From assembly GCA_003141895.1 (NCBI GenBank), contig PLNT01000003.1, forward strand, positions 122,040-186,039: a stretch of 64,000 bases of DNA, in the 5' to 3' direction. Positions 7,980 to 17,974 of the stretch are shown in pieces. The notes beneath the pieces were generated by a model, which had not been told where the DNA came from, searched no databases, and saw only the letters and a list, made by a program, of their open reading frames with translations. The DNA comes from Bacteroidales bacterium. GTDB lineage: Bacteria > Bacteroidota > Bacteroidia > Bacteroidales > VadinHA17. Each line of letters begins with the position of its first letter. Position 1 is the first letter of the stretch. The translations under genes and the position numbers were made by a program.

Positions 7980-10900
7980 ATGAAAACACACCGCTATCCT
8001 ATACTTCTCTCAATTCTGACATTAGTGCTTATACTGCTGGCACTTGCAGCAGAATCAGTTTATTTCAGCGATTTTGAATACCGGTTCAGAACAAAGATGT
8101 TAAATAAGACTCTTGCATTGAAAGAAACAGTTATGGAAGAATGTCTTAATGAAATTAAACCTGTTCTGGCTAATGTAAATCACACCGGATCAATCTCTGA
8201 GACAGACCTTTTTTCAAAAGCGGAAAAGAATAAAATAAGTTTGCTGGAATATGTAGACAAAAAACTAATCTATTGGTCGGATAATGAATTTGATGTTCCT
8301 TCAGATTATATTGATTCACTTTTTAATAAGCCCCTGGAATTTTTACAGAATGGATGGTTTCTTACTAAGTCTATTCAGGCCAGAAATGAAAAAATAATTG
8401 CGCTGCTCAGATTACGTACTGATTACAGCTTTGAAAATAGTTTTATTAAGAGCGGCTTTGAAACGGAGTTTGCTATACCTGATAATGTAGGTCTGAGTAC
8501 AGATAAAAAAGCTTCTGAATATCACATTTACAATAAAGAAGGCACTTTCCTGTTTTCACTAACCTTTCCGGAAGTAAAAGGCAGTACATGTTTTATTCTG
8601 GTACCATTGTGTCTTTGGACAGGAACCTTTTTTCTCGTCATTGTTCTTATATTCAGGATAGTTAAGTTGCTGGATAACAGAAAAAAATGTCTGCTTGGTA
8701 TCGGCATTTCCTTTATTACATTCAGTTCAATTTATCTGATTATACTTCTGACCGGGAAACCTCTCGCTTTTTTTCGGACTGAACTTTTTTCCCCTTACAG
8801 ATTTAACCTGAACGGGCTAATTCCATCCCTCGGGCATCTCTTAGTCCTAAGTATCCTTGGTGCAGCTTTCTTTACTATCCTTTATCGCTATTTTCCGGTT
8901 AAAGAGATCAAAGATAAGTCTTCAGGTATTAGCTACCTGATACTTTCGTTATTGCTTATTGTTGGCTCTCTTATATTATTCTCATACCAGTGGATTTTCG
9001 GACAACTTGTGTCATCTTCCAATATTAATTTCGAGACATATAAAGTATTGGAAATGAATATGTTCACTTTTATGGGGATGGCATCCGTTTTTCTACTTCT
9101 GTTAATACCTGTGTTTTATTTTTTTAAAATATTTAAGACAGCCAGACAATTAGAAACCAAAAAAGTCTTTCTCTCAATAATATCATCTTCATTTGTATTG
9201 GTACTTCTTCTCTATAAGTCGCCTGGAACTCTCATTCCTATAGTTATTTTTTATTTGTTATTGACCACAGGATTGTGGATATTATCGAAGAGAATCGTCG
9301 GATATTTTAATCTTTCTGTAATATTTTCCCTTGTTTCGGGAGTCTATTTTCTGTATATCATCACAATTCTTTCTGAAAAGAGAATTACTGAAAACCTTAA
9401 GATTCAGGCAGTATCATTATCAACTGAACATGACCCGGAAGCTGAACATCTTCTTCTTGATCTGTGGCCCGTTATTGAGAAAGATACATTACTTGATGTG
9501 ATGATGAAAGTAGATTATTTTGATAAGGACAATTTCGAAAAAATTTCTAATTATTTGCAGGAAACATATTTTACCGGATTCTGGAAGGATTATCATTTTA
9601 GTCTTGTTTTGTGCCAAAATGATCAGCCATTAATAATAGAAACCGAAAGATATCAGAACTGTTTCAGTTTTTTTGATGAACGGATAAAACGCGACGGGCG
9701 AAAACTGACAGGAACTAATTTTTATTATATTGATAATCAGGGAGGGAGGTCTGATTATATAGGCAGGATATTCTATAAATCTGATAAAAATCTGACAAAT
9801 GGTTTGTTTATTGAATTATATAATGATGTTAATATATTCCAGCCTGGTTATTCAGAATTGCTGGTTGATAAAAGGTATCATGGTTACGCAGGATTAAAGA
9901 ATTATTCCTTTGCCAAGTATATAAATGGAGAAATGGTTCTGAGTACCGGTGATTTTCCTTTCGACAAGACAGATGTTGAATATATAGGCAAATTTTCAGA
10001 TTACAGGATTTTCAGAACGGATGGATTTAGGCATGTTCTTTTAAAAAACGGGAATACAACGGTAATAATTACCCGGCCGAATCTTACTCCCGGAGACATT
10101 GTTATCTCTTTTGCGTATATTTTTGCTTTCATTCTTTTATTTTCCAATATGGTCATTTTATTAATAAGAAGACCGGTTGTGAGAAGCATGAATCTTTTCA
10201 ATTTTCGACAAAAACTGCAATTCTCCTACATTGGAATTTTGTTGTTTTCCTTTATTCTTATTGGCTTTGTAGTAGCATATATTACTATCTGGCAATACAG
10301 GGCAAAACATTATGAGAATATTAAAGAAAAACTTAATTCGGTTTACATGGAACTCGACAGTAAGCTCTCAATGGAAAAGTATCTTTCTAACGACTGGAAA
10401 GGCGCAGGATATACTTCACTAAATGATTTGCTGATAAAACTCTCGAATGTTTTTAATACAGACATCAATCTTTATAATATTAACGGATTTCTAATTGCAA
10501 CGTCGCGACAGGAAATTTTTGACCGTGATCTTACGGCTCCCAGGATAAACAATACAGCTTTCACTAATATGAAATTGGCAAGAAATGAATATTATCAGAA
10601 AGAAAAAATCGGCACACTTGAGTATTTGTCGGCATATTCCCCATTTTACAATACTGATAATAAAGTAATTGCATATCTTGATCTGCCGTATTTCCGTATG
10701 CAAAGTGTTTTGGCAAAGGAGATTTCAAATCTGGTAGTTGCCGTTAGTAATTTTACTCTTCTTTTGATTCTTATAACGATGAGCCTGGCGGTCTTTATCA
10801 GCGGACGGCTTACTTCCCCTCTGGCAATGCTTGGCAAAGGTCTTGCCACTGTGGGAGTGGGAAAGAAAAGTGAACACTTAACATATAAAGGGAATGACGA

Positions 10901-11669
10901 GATCGGGCAGCTTGTGAAGCAATATAACAGGATGGTGGATGAAATAGAGGAAAGCACTCATAAATTAGCTGACTCCGAGAGAGAATATGCATGGAGAGAA
11001 ATGGCTAAACAAATTGCGCATGAGATAAAGAATCCGCTTACTCCTATGAAACTAAATGTGCAGCAACTGCTTAAATCGTGGAATGATAAGGTTCCGGGGT
11101 TTGAAAAAACCATTGAACGCTTCACAAAGAACCAGATCGAGTATATTGACAATCTGTCCTCAATAGCTTCAGCTTTCTCATCATTTGCAAAGATGCCGGT
11201 CACAAATCCTGTTGATTTAGATATTCTCGACCAGATAAAGATAACTCTTGAACTGTTTAAAAATACTGATAATGTAACCTTCCTGGTTCATTGGCCCCAT
11301 GAATCTAAAATTGTTATTTATGCTGATAAAGAGCAGCTTAATGGTGTATTTTCAAATCTTATCAAAAACGGAATTCAGGCTATTCCTCCGGGACGCAAAG
11401 GAGTCATTTCCTTAAGCCTCGAAGTAAAGAGTGATAAGGTGTTAATTTCAATATCGGATAACGGTTCCGGAATACCGGCCACATTGAGGAAGAATCTGTT
11501 TACTCCTAATTTTACAACTAAGACATCTGGAACGGGATTGGGATTGTCAATAGCCAGAAAATATATAGAGAATGCCAATGGAAGGATATGGTTTGAATCG
11601 GAGGTTGATAAGGGTTCAGTATTTTATTTTGAACTGCCTGTGAAATATACTGTTGAAAAGCCCGTATGA
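7980..11669 (+). CDS. Very large membrane sensor histidine kinase, NtrY-like
   Basis: About 1229 residues from ATG 7980 (the track's TTG 7974 is less likely). The N-terminal half has a membrane segment at residues 7-24, a periplasmic domain, a cluster of further membrane helices (about 200-460), a second periplasmic domain, and helices near 700 and 750. A second extracytoplasmic sensor region (about 775-920) follows, then a helix, HAMP (about 940-995) and the kinase. The H box AHEIKNPLTP, N box NLIKNGIQAI, G1 SDNGSGIP and G2 GTGLGLSIARKY are all intact, so it should be active. H-box and HAMP style resemble NtrY. No response regulator is adjacent, so it is an orphan here. The NifA-like protein lacks a receiver domain and is not an obvious partner. 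Confidence 0.88.
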   Translation: MKTHRYPILLSILTLVLILLALAAESVYFSDFEYRFRTKMLNKTLALKETVMEECLNEIKPVLANVNHTGSISETDLFSKAEKNKISLLEYVDKKLIYWSDNEFDVPSDYIDSLFNKPLEFLQNGWFLTKSIQARNEKIIALLRLRTDYSFENSFIKSGFETEFAIPDNVGLSTDKKASEYHIYNKEGTFLFSLTFPEVKGSTCFILVPLCLWTGTFFLVIVLIFRIVKLLDNRKKCLLGIGISFITFSSIYLIILLTGKPLAFFRTELFSPYRFNLNGLIPSLGHLLVLSILGAAFFTILYRYFPVKEIKDKSSGISYLILSLLLIVGSLILFSYQWIFGQLVSSSNINFETYKVLEMNMFTFMGMASVFLLLLIPVFYFFKIFKTARQLETKKVFLSIISSSFVLVLLLYKSPGTLIPIVIFYLLLTTGLWILSKRIVGYFNLSVIFSLVSGVYFLYIITILSEKRITENLKIQAVSLSTEHDPEAEHLLLDLWPVIEKDTLLDVMMKVDYFDKDNFEKISNYLQETYFTGFWKDYHFSLVLCQNDQPLIIETERYQNCFSFFDERIKRDGRKLTGTNFYYIDNQGGRSDYIGRIFYKSDKNLTNGLFIELYNDVNIFQPGYSELLVDKRYHGYAGLKNYSFAKYINGEMVLSTGDFPFDKTDVEYIGKFSDYRIFRTDGFRHVLLKNGNTTVIITRPNLTPGDIVISFAYIFAFILLFSNMVILLIRRPVVRSMNLFNFRQKLQFSYIGILLFSFILIGFVVAYITIWQYRAKHYENIKEKLNSVYMELDSKLSMEKYLSNDWKGAGYTSLNDLLIKLSNVFNTDINLYNINGFLIATSRQEIFDRDLTAPRINNTAFTNMKLARNEYYQKEKIGTLEYLSAYSPFYNTDNKVIAYLDLPYFRMQSVLAKEISNLVVAVSNFTLLLILITMSLAVFISGRLTSPLAMLGKGLATVGVGKKSEHLTYKGNDEIGQLVKQYNRMVDEIEESTHKLADSEREYAWREMAKQIAHEIKNPLTPMKLNVQQLLKSWNDKVPGFEKTIERFTKNQIEYIDNLSSIASAFSSFAKMPVTNPVDLDILDQIKITLELFKNTDNVTFLVHWPHESKIVIYADKEQLNGVFSNLIKNGIQAIPPGRKGVISLSLEVKSDKVLISISDNGSGIPATLRKNLFTPNFTTKTSGTGLGLSIARKYIENANGRIWFESEVDKGSVFYFELPVKYTVEKPV

Positions 11670-11699
11670 TTTAGATTATTTCAGCTTATGAACCTTTAT

Positions 11700-11727
11700 T
11701 AATCAGATTGCTTTAGTAATCTGATTA
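11700..11727. terminator. Perfect hairpin between kinase and T9SS block
   Basis: 10-bp inverted repeat TAATCAGATT / AATCTGATTA with an 8-base loop, about 30 bp after the kinase stop. There is no T-run, so termination is plausible but not certain. Confidence 0.4.
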
Positions 11728-11826
11728 TCATTGACTTTCAGCTGATTCCATCAGTTTAATTCATTTTAACCATATCTCTGCAAAAATATACAAGATTATA
11801 GTTATATTAGCAGACCTGATATTCGA

Positions 11827-14800
11827 ATGATGACTGGCAATTTTTTGCACCATTGCAAGAGACTTATTATCATTTTGCTGTTACTTGTTTTTAGCAGTGG
11901 CTTGTCATTTTCCCAAAAAATGCTACATGACCTTCTTGAGAAACAGCCAAGTAGACACGTTGTCTCCATTGCAAGCGGTTCAGTTACCGTAGAAGGCAAT
12001 GTTTTAGGATTTAACGTGGGGGATACTGTACTTTTGATTCAAATGCAGGGGGTGAAGGTTTACACTTCCCCGTTTGGTGGTTATGTGGATAAATTCGGAG
12101 AACCGGGTTTATATGAATTTCTAACAGTCTCAGGTGTGGATCCAGCTTTAAAAAAGATAACATTCTTGAATAGTATTATTAAATCTTATGATGAAAAAGG
12201 TAATGTACAGGTAGTTCGAGTTCCCTATTATAATAGTGCTGAAGTGAATGGAGTTTTAACCTGTAATGCTTGGGATGAGGATCCCTTATTTCCAAAAACC
12301 GGTGGTGTTCTTGCATTGACAATTGGTCGGACAATTACTCTTACAGCCGATATTGATGTAACAGGGAAAGGTTTTAAAGGGGGAAGTGTTTTTTCAGGCG
12401 CTTCGGGAATTTGTCAGGTAACCGATCTGTCTTATCAAGGGGACGTTTATCCCGAGGGGGATTTTAATTCAGGATATAAAGGAGAAGGCGTAGCAAATTA
12501 CGTTCAATCAGGTGTTCCGATTTCTCCCGGCTATGTTAAAGGTCAGGGAGCAAACTTTAACGGAGGAGGGGGAGGAAACGGGAAATTTTCCGGAGGCGGA
12601 GGTGGAGCACATAGAGGTGAGGGCGGTATAGGGGGTAACGAGGATTCCGATCCCTGTCCCTCTTTGCCAATACACCCTTATCCCGGAGGCGCAGGTGGCG
12701 TCAAAGCAGAACAGCCTTCCAGCTTGTTAGATAGGATTTTTCTTGGAGGTGGAGGAGGTGCCTCAACCACATCAACTGGTACTATAAACCCCGGAGGCAA
12801 TGGAGGCGGAATCATAATAATTGTAACTGATAACATAATCGGGAAGGGGGGTAATATTATTTCAAGTGGGAACGATGGTGGCCTTCCAATCGGAGTTGCA
12901 GGTGCAGGAGGCGGAGGTGCCGGCGGTTCGATAGTTCTTTCTCTTAACAGCTATGGTCAGGATCCTTTGAGCCTTTCTGTCACAGGAGGTAATGGCGGCA
13001 ATAGTAATGGTACAGGTGGTGAAGGTGGTGGTGGTGGTGGCGGTCTGATCTGGCTTAGCACAAACACAACTCCAAATGTTGAGACTGTTCTGAATCCGGG
13101 TTTAAGAGGTTATAGTCTTGCCACTGCGGGTGAGATAAAGACAGGTTTTAAAGCCGTCCTCAATGGATTCTTATATAATTCGATCCGGTCTTCAGGTTCA
13201 GGGGATACTATCGACTTCGTCTGTTCAAATATGCTTCAACCAAGGCTCACCGGGACGTTACCATTAGGAGGAAATCCGCCTTACACTTATAAGTGGGAAA
13301 AGAGTTATGATAATTTGTCATGGGAACCTCCTCTTTATATAGGAAATGACTCTGTAAATTATTTTCCAAATACAGTTGAAACCAGTACAGTTTATTATAA
13401 AAGAACAGTCATATCCTCTGCGCCTTCTCCCCTTACGGACTACAGTAAAGTTGTTAAAATTGTTGTACAGCCTTTCATTAAGAATAATATTGTCGGTAAT
13501 TCCGATATTATCTGTTTTGCACAAAATCCACCTGCATTCACTTCAAAAGCCACTTTGCTGGACGGTAATGGAGTGTATAGTTATGTATGGAAAGTAAGTC
13601 ATGACAACTTACATTTTAGTCTTCCTTCAAATGCTTATGATGCAGAAGGGTATACTCCTCCTCCTTCCCTAACCATGACATCATGGTACAGACGTACTGT
13701 AATATCAGGTAGTTGCATTGATTCTACGGCAATTGTTAAAATTACAGTTCTTGATACAATAAAAAGTAATAAAATACTCAATTCGCCCCCGGTCATCTGC
13801 TACGGAACAGCTTTTGCTAATCTGACAGCCACGACAACCGCTTCTGCACCGGCTTTGTCAGGAGGAGATAATACATACCGTTTCAAATGGGAGAGCAATA
13901 TAAACGGACTGGGGTGGGCATTGGCACCCGGGGTGAGCAACGGGCCTGGTTATGATCCGGTTGAATTGCCACAACGGATTCCATCAAATCAATATGTTTA
14001 CAGACGTATAGTTTATTCAGGAACTGCAGATGTATGTGCATCTATAAGTAATTCAGTACTTCTGAAAGATTTCCCTGTCATTACAAACAATACCATTGCA
14101 CCTGTACCCGCTATCTGTTCCGGTTCTAAACCTGTAGACATAGTCGGATCGGTATCATCCAATCTTTCAGGTGGGAATTTAATTTATACATATAGCTGGG
14201 AAGACAGTACAAAGTTACACTCATGGACTCTTATTACTGGTGCCTCTTTATCAGATTTTCCGACTTCAATTTTGTATGATACAACAAGTTACAGGCGAAT
14301 TGTCACAGCAGTTTGTACAGATTTCAGTAAATCGATACAGGTAGTTGTACATAAACCAATTCTGAATAACAAGATAACCCTCCTTACGGGCGGGGTAACG
14401 CAAACTATATGCAACAACCAGGCACCGGTCTCTTTCCAGGGAACACAACCAGCCGGCGGGACAAATATACCTGGAGATTATGCTTATATGTGGAAATATT
14501 CAACTGACAATTCAGTGTTTACTTCTGTCCCAACCGGAGGTACCGGGATCAATTATTCGCCTCCTTCACTTGCATCAACAACATACTATAAACGGGAAGT
14601 TACCTCAGGTAAGTGCGCAGTTATCAGTGATCCTTTAACTGTCACAGTCCTTCCGGATATAACAAACAATTCGATATCAGGTACTCCAAAAGTTTGCTAT
14701 AGTCTTATACCTGGGAACATAACCGGGGGCATTTTATCAGGAGGATCAGGGGCATATAAGTATTTATGGGAGCAGAGTACTGACGGAGGGATTAACTGGT

Positions 14801-15510
14801 CACCGGCAGCATTAACAAACAGTTCATCTGATTATCAGCCTCCGGCACTCACAATTACCACTAAATACCGGAGAACTGTTTCATCAGGTGTGAACGACTG
14901 TTGTGAGAGTGTCTCGAATAACTTTGATATTGATATCGACCCTTTACCTGTAAGCGCAATTAATGCCGGACCCGATACTATTATCTACTCGGTGGAAAAA
15001 TTGTATCACATGAAAGCTATTGATCCTGCCCTGGCTGGCAATGGAGAAACAGGAACCTGGGCCCTGCTTAACGGAGGGACCAGTACAATTGACGACACGA
15101 CAAAATTTAACACTGTGGTCAGGAATCTTTCGGAAGGGAAGAATTCATTTTTGTGGACTTTGCACAGAGGTCCATGCAAACTGAAGGATTCTGTTGACAT
15201 TGAACTGCTGAAAGATTTCATACCCCAGGGTTTTTCTCCCAATGGCGATGCCTGGAATAATACATTTGTTATCGAGGGCTTGAGTCCCGATGATCAGCAT
15301 ATTGATATTAGAATTGTCAATGGAGCAGGCACTGAAGTATATTCTTTCAGCGGCGAAGGTGAAACACTCAGAGAATGGAAAGGTTGGGACGGAAAGAATT
15401 CTGCCGGTAATGATCTGCCTGAGGGAACATATTATTATATGCTTAAAATAACTGGCAAATCAGGACAGGTTTTAAAGAGAAGTGGATTTGTTGTTCTTAA
15501 AAGATATTGA
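11827..15510 (+). CDS. Large T9SS-exported surface protein with Ig-like repeats and CHU_C terminus
   Basis: 1227 residues with a signal peptide (about 1-30) and an N-terminal domain (about 35-190). A glycine-rich region (about 200-440, with runs such as GGGGGNGKFSGGGGGAHRGEGG) follows, then six tandem Ig-like repeats of 93-107 residues (about 460-1040). Each later repeat starts I-x-N-N/K-x-I, has a Cys, a YxYxWExS core, and ends TxYYRRxVxSGxC. Next comes one more Ig-like domain and a C-terminal gliding-motility-associated (CHU_C, TIGR04131-type) domain: FIPQGFSPNGDAWNN ... YYYMLKITGKSGQVLKRSGFVVLK. This C-terminus is the usual type IX secretion signal. It is probably an adhesin on the cell surface. 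It is followed directly by porP/sprF, the arrangement of SprB with SprF. Confidence 0.88.
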   Translation: MMTGNFLHHCKRLIIILLLLVFSSGLSFSQKMLHDLLEKQPSRHVVSIASGSVTVEGNVLGFNVGDTVLLIQMQGVKVYTSPFGGYVDKFGEPGLYEFLTVSGVDPALKKITFLNSIIKSYDEKGNVQVVRVPYYNSAEVNGVLTCNAWDEDPLFPKTGGVLALTIGRTITLTADIDVTGKGFKGGSVFSGASGICQVTDLSYQGDVYPEGDFNSGYKGEGVANYVQSGVPISPGYVKGQGANFNGGGGGNGKFSGGGGGAHRGEGGIGGNEDSDPCPSLPIHPYPGGAGGVKAEQPSSLLDRIFLGGGGGASTTSTGTINPGGNGGGIIIIVTDNIIGKGGNIISSGNDGGLPIGVAGAGGGGAGGSIVLSLNSYGQDPLSLSVTGGNGGNSNGTGGEGGGGGGGLIWLSTNTTPNVETVLNPGLRGYSLATAGEIKTGFKAVLNGFLYNSIRSSGSGDTIDFVCSNMLQPRLTGTLPLGGNPPYTYKWEKSYDNLSWEPPLYIGNDSVNYFPNTVETSTVYYKRTVISSAPSPLTDYSKVVKIVVQPFIKNNIVGNSDIICFAQNPPAFTSKATLLDGNGVYSYVWKVSHDNLHFSLPSNAYDAEGYTPPPSLTMTSWYRRTVISGSCIDSTAIVKITVLDTIKSNKILNSPPVICYGTAFANLTATTTASAPALSGGDNTYRFKWESNINGLGWALAPGVSNGPGYDPVELPQRIPSNQYVYRRIVYSGTADVCASISNSVLLKDFPVITNNTIAPVPAICSGSKPVDIVGSVSSNLSGGNLIYTYSWEDSTKLHSWTLITGASLSDFPTSILYDTTSYRRIVTAVCTDFSKSIQVVVHKPILNNKITLLTGGVTQTICNNQAPVSFQGTQPAGGTNIPGDYAYMWKYSTDNSVFTSVPTGGTGINYSPPSLASTTYYKREVTSGKCAVISDPLTVTVLPDITNNSISGTPKVCYSLIPGNITGGILSGGSGAYKYLWEQSTDGGINWSPAALTNSSSDYQPPALTITTKYRRTVSSGVNDCCESVSNNFDIDIDPLPVSAINAGPDTIIYSVEKLYHMKAIDPALAGNGETGTWALLNGGTSTIDDTTKFNTVVRNLSEGKNSFLWTLHRGPCKLKDSVDIELLKDFIPQGFSPNGDAWNNTFVIEGLSPDDQHIDIRIVNGAGTEVYSFSGEGETLREWKGWDGKNSAGNDLPEGTYYYMLKITGKSGQVLKRSGFVVLKRY
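13477..14940 (+). repeat. Tandem Ig-like coding repeats in the surface protein
   Basis: Five consecutive units begin near 13477, 13759, 14080, 14359 and 14659, each opening with a codon string for I-x-N-N/K-x-I. A sixth, less regular unit precedes them. Spacing is 279-321 bp. The units diverge in sequence, indicating old duplications. Confidence 0.7.
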
Positions 15511-16514
15511 TGTCACGGTTATTACATTTTTATAGTGATCTTCAACGCATGAATAAAAGTAAAATAGTATTCTTTTTTTGTTTTTTATGGGTATTCACCA
15601 GTGTGCCGGGACAGGCAGTTCCTGATTCGACAGGTATAAGCCTGGGCTACCCCGTTTACAGTCAATATCTTCAGAATGGTCTTTTAATAAATCCTGCCTA
15701 TGCAGGTTCGCGTGGTGCTTTGAGTACTTTTTTATCATACAGGATTCAATGGATGGGGATACCCGATGCTCCTGTATTTCAGACTATTTCACTTAATGCC
15801 CCAATGAAAAACGACAAGGTAGGATTAGGATTAATGGCACAGTTTATGAAATTCGGATTCACTAAATCGCAAAGTATTTATGCTAGTTATGCCTATCATA
15901 TAAGATTGGGGAGAGGAAGGATTTCATTCGGCTTAAAAGGTGGATTTGACAGATCCAATACTGATTATTCGGGCATACTTACCACTGATAAAAATGATCC
16001 GGTATTTATTTCGTCTGACAAACCTTATTTTCTCCCAAATGTCGGAGCAGGTATATATTACTTCAGTGAAAAACTATTCGCAGGAGTATCTGTACCTTCT
16101 TTTCTCAGCTATAGAAAAAATACCTCAACAGGTTCTGTTGAAGCCTATCACAGTTTTGGTAATTATGACCTGATTTTTTCGGGCGGAGGTCTCATTACTT
16201 TATCAGAAGGTTTCAAATTTAAACCTTCTGTGCTAATTGATTACTCACTTGAAAAGACAAAGAAGCTGACACAATTTGACATAAATGGGAATTTTATAAT
16301 TGAAGATCTAATTTGGGTCGGTGGGTCATGGAGGACATCTGAGCAAGTAGCGGTCGGAATTCTTCAGGTTCAGCTCAACCCCCAGCTAATGTTCGGGTTT
16401 TCTTACGACTATCCTGTGGGAAAGATGAATTCCTATTCAAAAGGATCGAGTGAATTTATTTTGCGTTACGAGTTCGGATATAAGGTAAGTGCTGCTAATC
16501 CGAGATACTTCTGA
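15510..16514 (+). CDS. PorP/SprF family type IX secretion membrane protein
   Basis: About 334 residues. The N-terminal pattern YPVYSQYLQNGLLINPAYAGSRG and the core LNAPMKNDKVGLGLMAQF are hallmarks of PorP/SprF, an outer-membrane barrel that assists export or anchoring of a specific T9SS substrate. ATG 15510 overlaps the upstream TGA, which suggests coupling. ATG 15549 (MNKSKIVFFFCFLWVF) gives a cleaner signal peptide and may be the real start. The barrel ends with an aromatic C-terminal stretch. It presumably serves the CHU_C protein encoded just before it. Confidence 0.92.
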   Translation: MSRLLHFYSDLQRMNKSKIVFFFCFLWVFTSVPGQAVPDSTGISLGYPVYSQYLQNGLLINPAYAGSRGALSTFLSYRIQWMGIPDAPVFQTISLNAPMKNDKVGLGLMAQFMKFGFTKSQSIYASYAYHIRLGRGRISFGLKGGFDRSNTDYSGILTTDKNDPVFISSDKPYFLPNVGAGIYYFSEKLFAGVSVPSFLSYRKNTSTGSVEAYHSFGNYDLIFSGGGLITLSEGFKFKPSVLIDYSLEKTKKLTQFDINGNFIIEDLIWVGGSWRTSEQVAVGILQVQLNPQLMFGFSYDYPVGKMNSYSKGSSEFILRYEFGYKVSAANPRYF

Positions 16515-16516
16515 CA

Positions 16517-17941
16517 ATGCTAAAACGGATTTTATATATTATCATCTTACTGCTTGCATGTTTCGTTGCCATGCAGGTAAATGCACAGCAGCCTTCCGTT
16601 TATAAAGTCAAAAAAATGCCATTCAATACCTTTGGTTTCAGTAATATATCACCCGTTATTGTAAAAGACGGTATCTTATTTTGCTCCGACAAACGGTTCA
16701 GCGGATTTAAAGACCGTACAGCATTCGATGGAAGGCGATTATACAATATTTATTTTGCCGGAATAAAAGATACTTCATTTGAGAAACCCCTGGCAATAAA
16801 GAGTGAGCGAAGTAATAAATTTAATAATGGCCCTCTTTGCATTGCACCCGATGGCAAAACAATCTATTTTACGAGCGAGACCGAAACAGGAAAAATAACC
16901 TCCAACAGAAAGTTCAAAAATCATAGTGGTATTTTTATTGGTGAACTCTCGGGTTCAGAGGTGGCGTCATTGCATCCTTTTAAATACAATGATCCTGATT
17001 ATGATGTTGGTCAGCCATCAATAAGCAAAGACGGCAAGTATCTGTTTTTTGCCTCGGATAAACCTGGTGGAAACGGCGGATCAGATTTATATTATTGTGA
17101 GTTCATAAACGGGGAATGGTCCCAACCCGTTAATCTTGGACCGAAGGTTAACTCTTCAGGATCTGAGAATTATCCATTTATGCATCAGTCGGGGAAATTA
17201 TATTTTACGTCTGACCGACCCGGAGGATTTGGCAAAATGGATCTTTATTTCACCTCTTTGAATAATGGGTCGTGGGGTGTTCCGGTTCATTTGCCTGAAC
17301 CAATCAATTCCCAATCGGATGATTTTGCATTTGTTGCGTCGGGTGATCTTCAGACTGGTTACTTTTCTTCAAACCGGGGCAATGAGGATGATATATACAA
17401 ATTCACCTCAACAATAATCAGAAAAGTAGTTTGTGATACACTTGAAGAAAATAATTACTGCTACCGTTTCTTTGAAGAGAATGCTGTTAAATATGATACA
17501 ATGCCCTTCCGTTATGAATGGAAATTCGGCGACGGAGATATGGCTGCCGGTGCGGTTGTCGAACATTGTTTTAAGGACCCGGGAACATATACGGTATCGC
17601 TCGACGTTGTGAACCTTATTACAAAGGAGGTCACATATAATGAAAAGACAGAAACTGTAGTTGTGACAGAAATTGAACAACCATATATTTCCGTTCCTGA
17701 CAGGGTTGAAGCTAATAAAAATATATCATTGAGTGCTGACAGTACGAATCTTCCAGGCTGGAAGATATCACGTTACTATTGGAACTTTGGAGATGAAACA
17801 ATTGCTGTCGGGAAAGATGTAACCAAGAGTTACGAAAAACCTGGGACATATAATATTCAACTCATTGTGACTGCTGAACCGGAACCGGGATTAAGTGTAA
17901 GGGAGGCATGTATTTCAAAAAATATAATTGTTTTACATTAA
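16517..17941 (+). CDS. Secreted PD40 propeller and PKD-domain protein
   Basis: 474 residues with a signal peptide ending VNA-QQ. Residues about 30-300 carry PD40-type (WD40-like) repeats, for example SISKDGKYLFFASDKPGGNGGSDLYY and LYFTSDRPGGFGKMDLYF. Two PKD domains follow, with YEWKFGDGD and YYWNFGDE cores. This resembles the propeller part of T9SS-associated PorE-type proteins but lacks the OmpA-like peptidoglycan-binding end. It starts 2 bp after the porP/sprF stop, so it belongs to the same unit. A role in the periplasm or at the surface with the T9SS is inference. Confidence 0.8.
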   Translation: MLKRILYIIILLLACFVAMQVNAQQPSVYKVKKMPFNTFGFSNISPVIVKDGILFCSDKRFSGFKDRTAFDGRRLYNIYFAGIKDTSFEKPLAIKSERSNKFNNGPLCIAPDGKTIYFTSETETGKITSNRKFKNHSGIFIGELSGSEVASLHPFKYNDPDYDVGQPSISKDGKYLFFASDKPGGNGGSDLYYCEFINGEWSQPVNLGPKVNSSGSENYPFMHQSGKLYFTSDRPGGFGKMDLYFTSLNNGSWGVPVHLPEPINSQSDDFAFVASGDLQTGYFSSNRGNEDDIYKFTSTIIRKVVCDTLEENNYCYRFFEENAVKYDTMPFRYEWKFGDGDMAAGAVVEHCFKDPGTYTVSLDVVNLITKEVTYNEKTETVVVTEIEQPYISVPDRVEANKNISLSADSTNLPGWKISRYYWNFGDETIAVGKDVTKSYEKPGTYNIQLIVTAEPEPGLSVREACISKNIIVLH

Positions 17942-17974
17942 CCTTGATTCCGAAAATAACTAATTTTAGCATTA

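Noticed and set aside
12540-13060. GGAGGCGGAGG-type runs as a repeat element or CRISPR-like array
   Set aside because: They are in-frame glycine-rich coding sequence of the surface protein, with irregular spacing and no repeat/spacer pattern.
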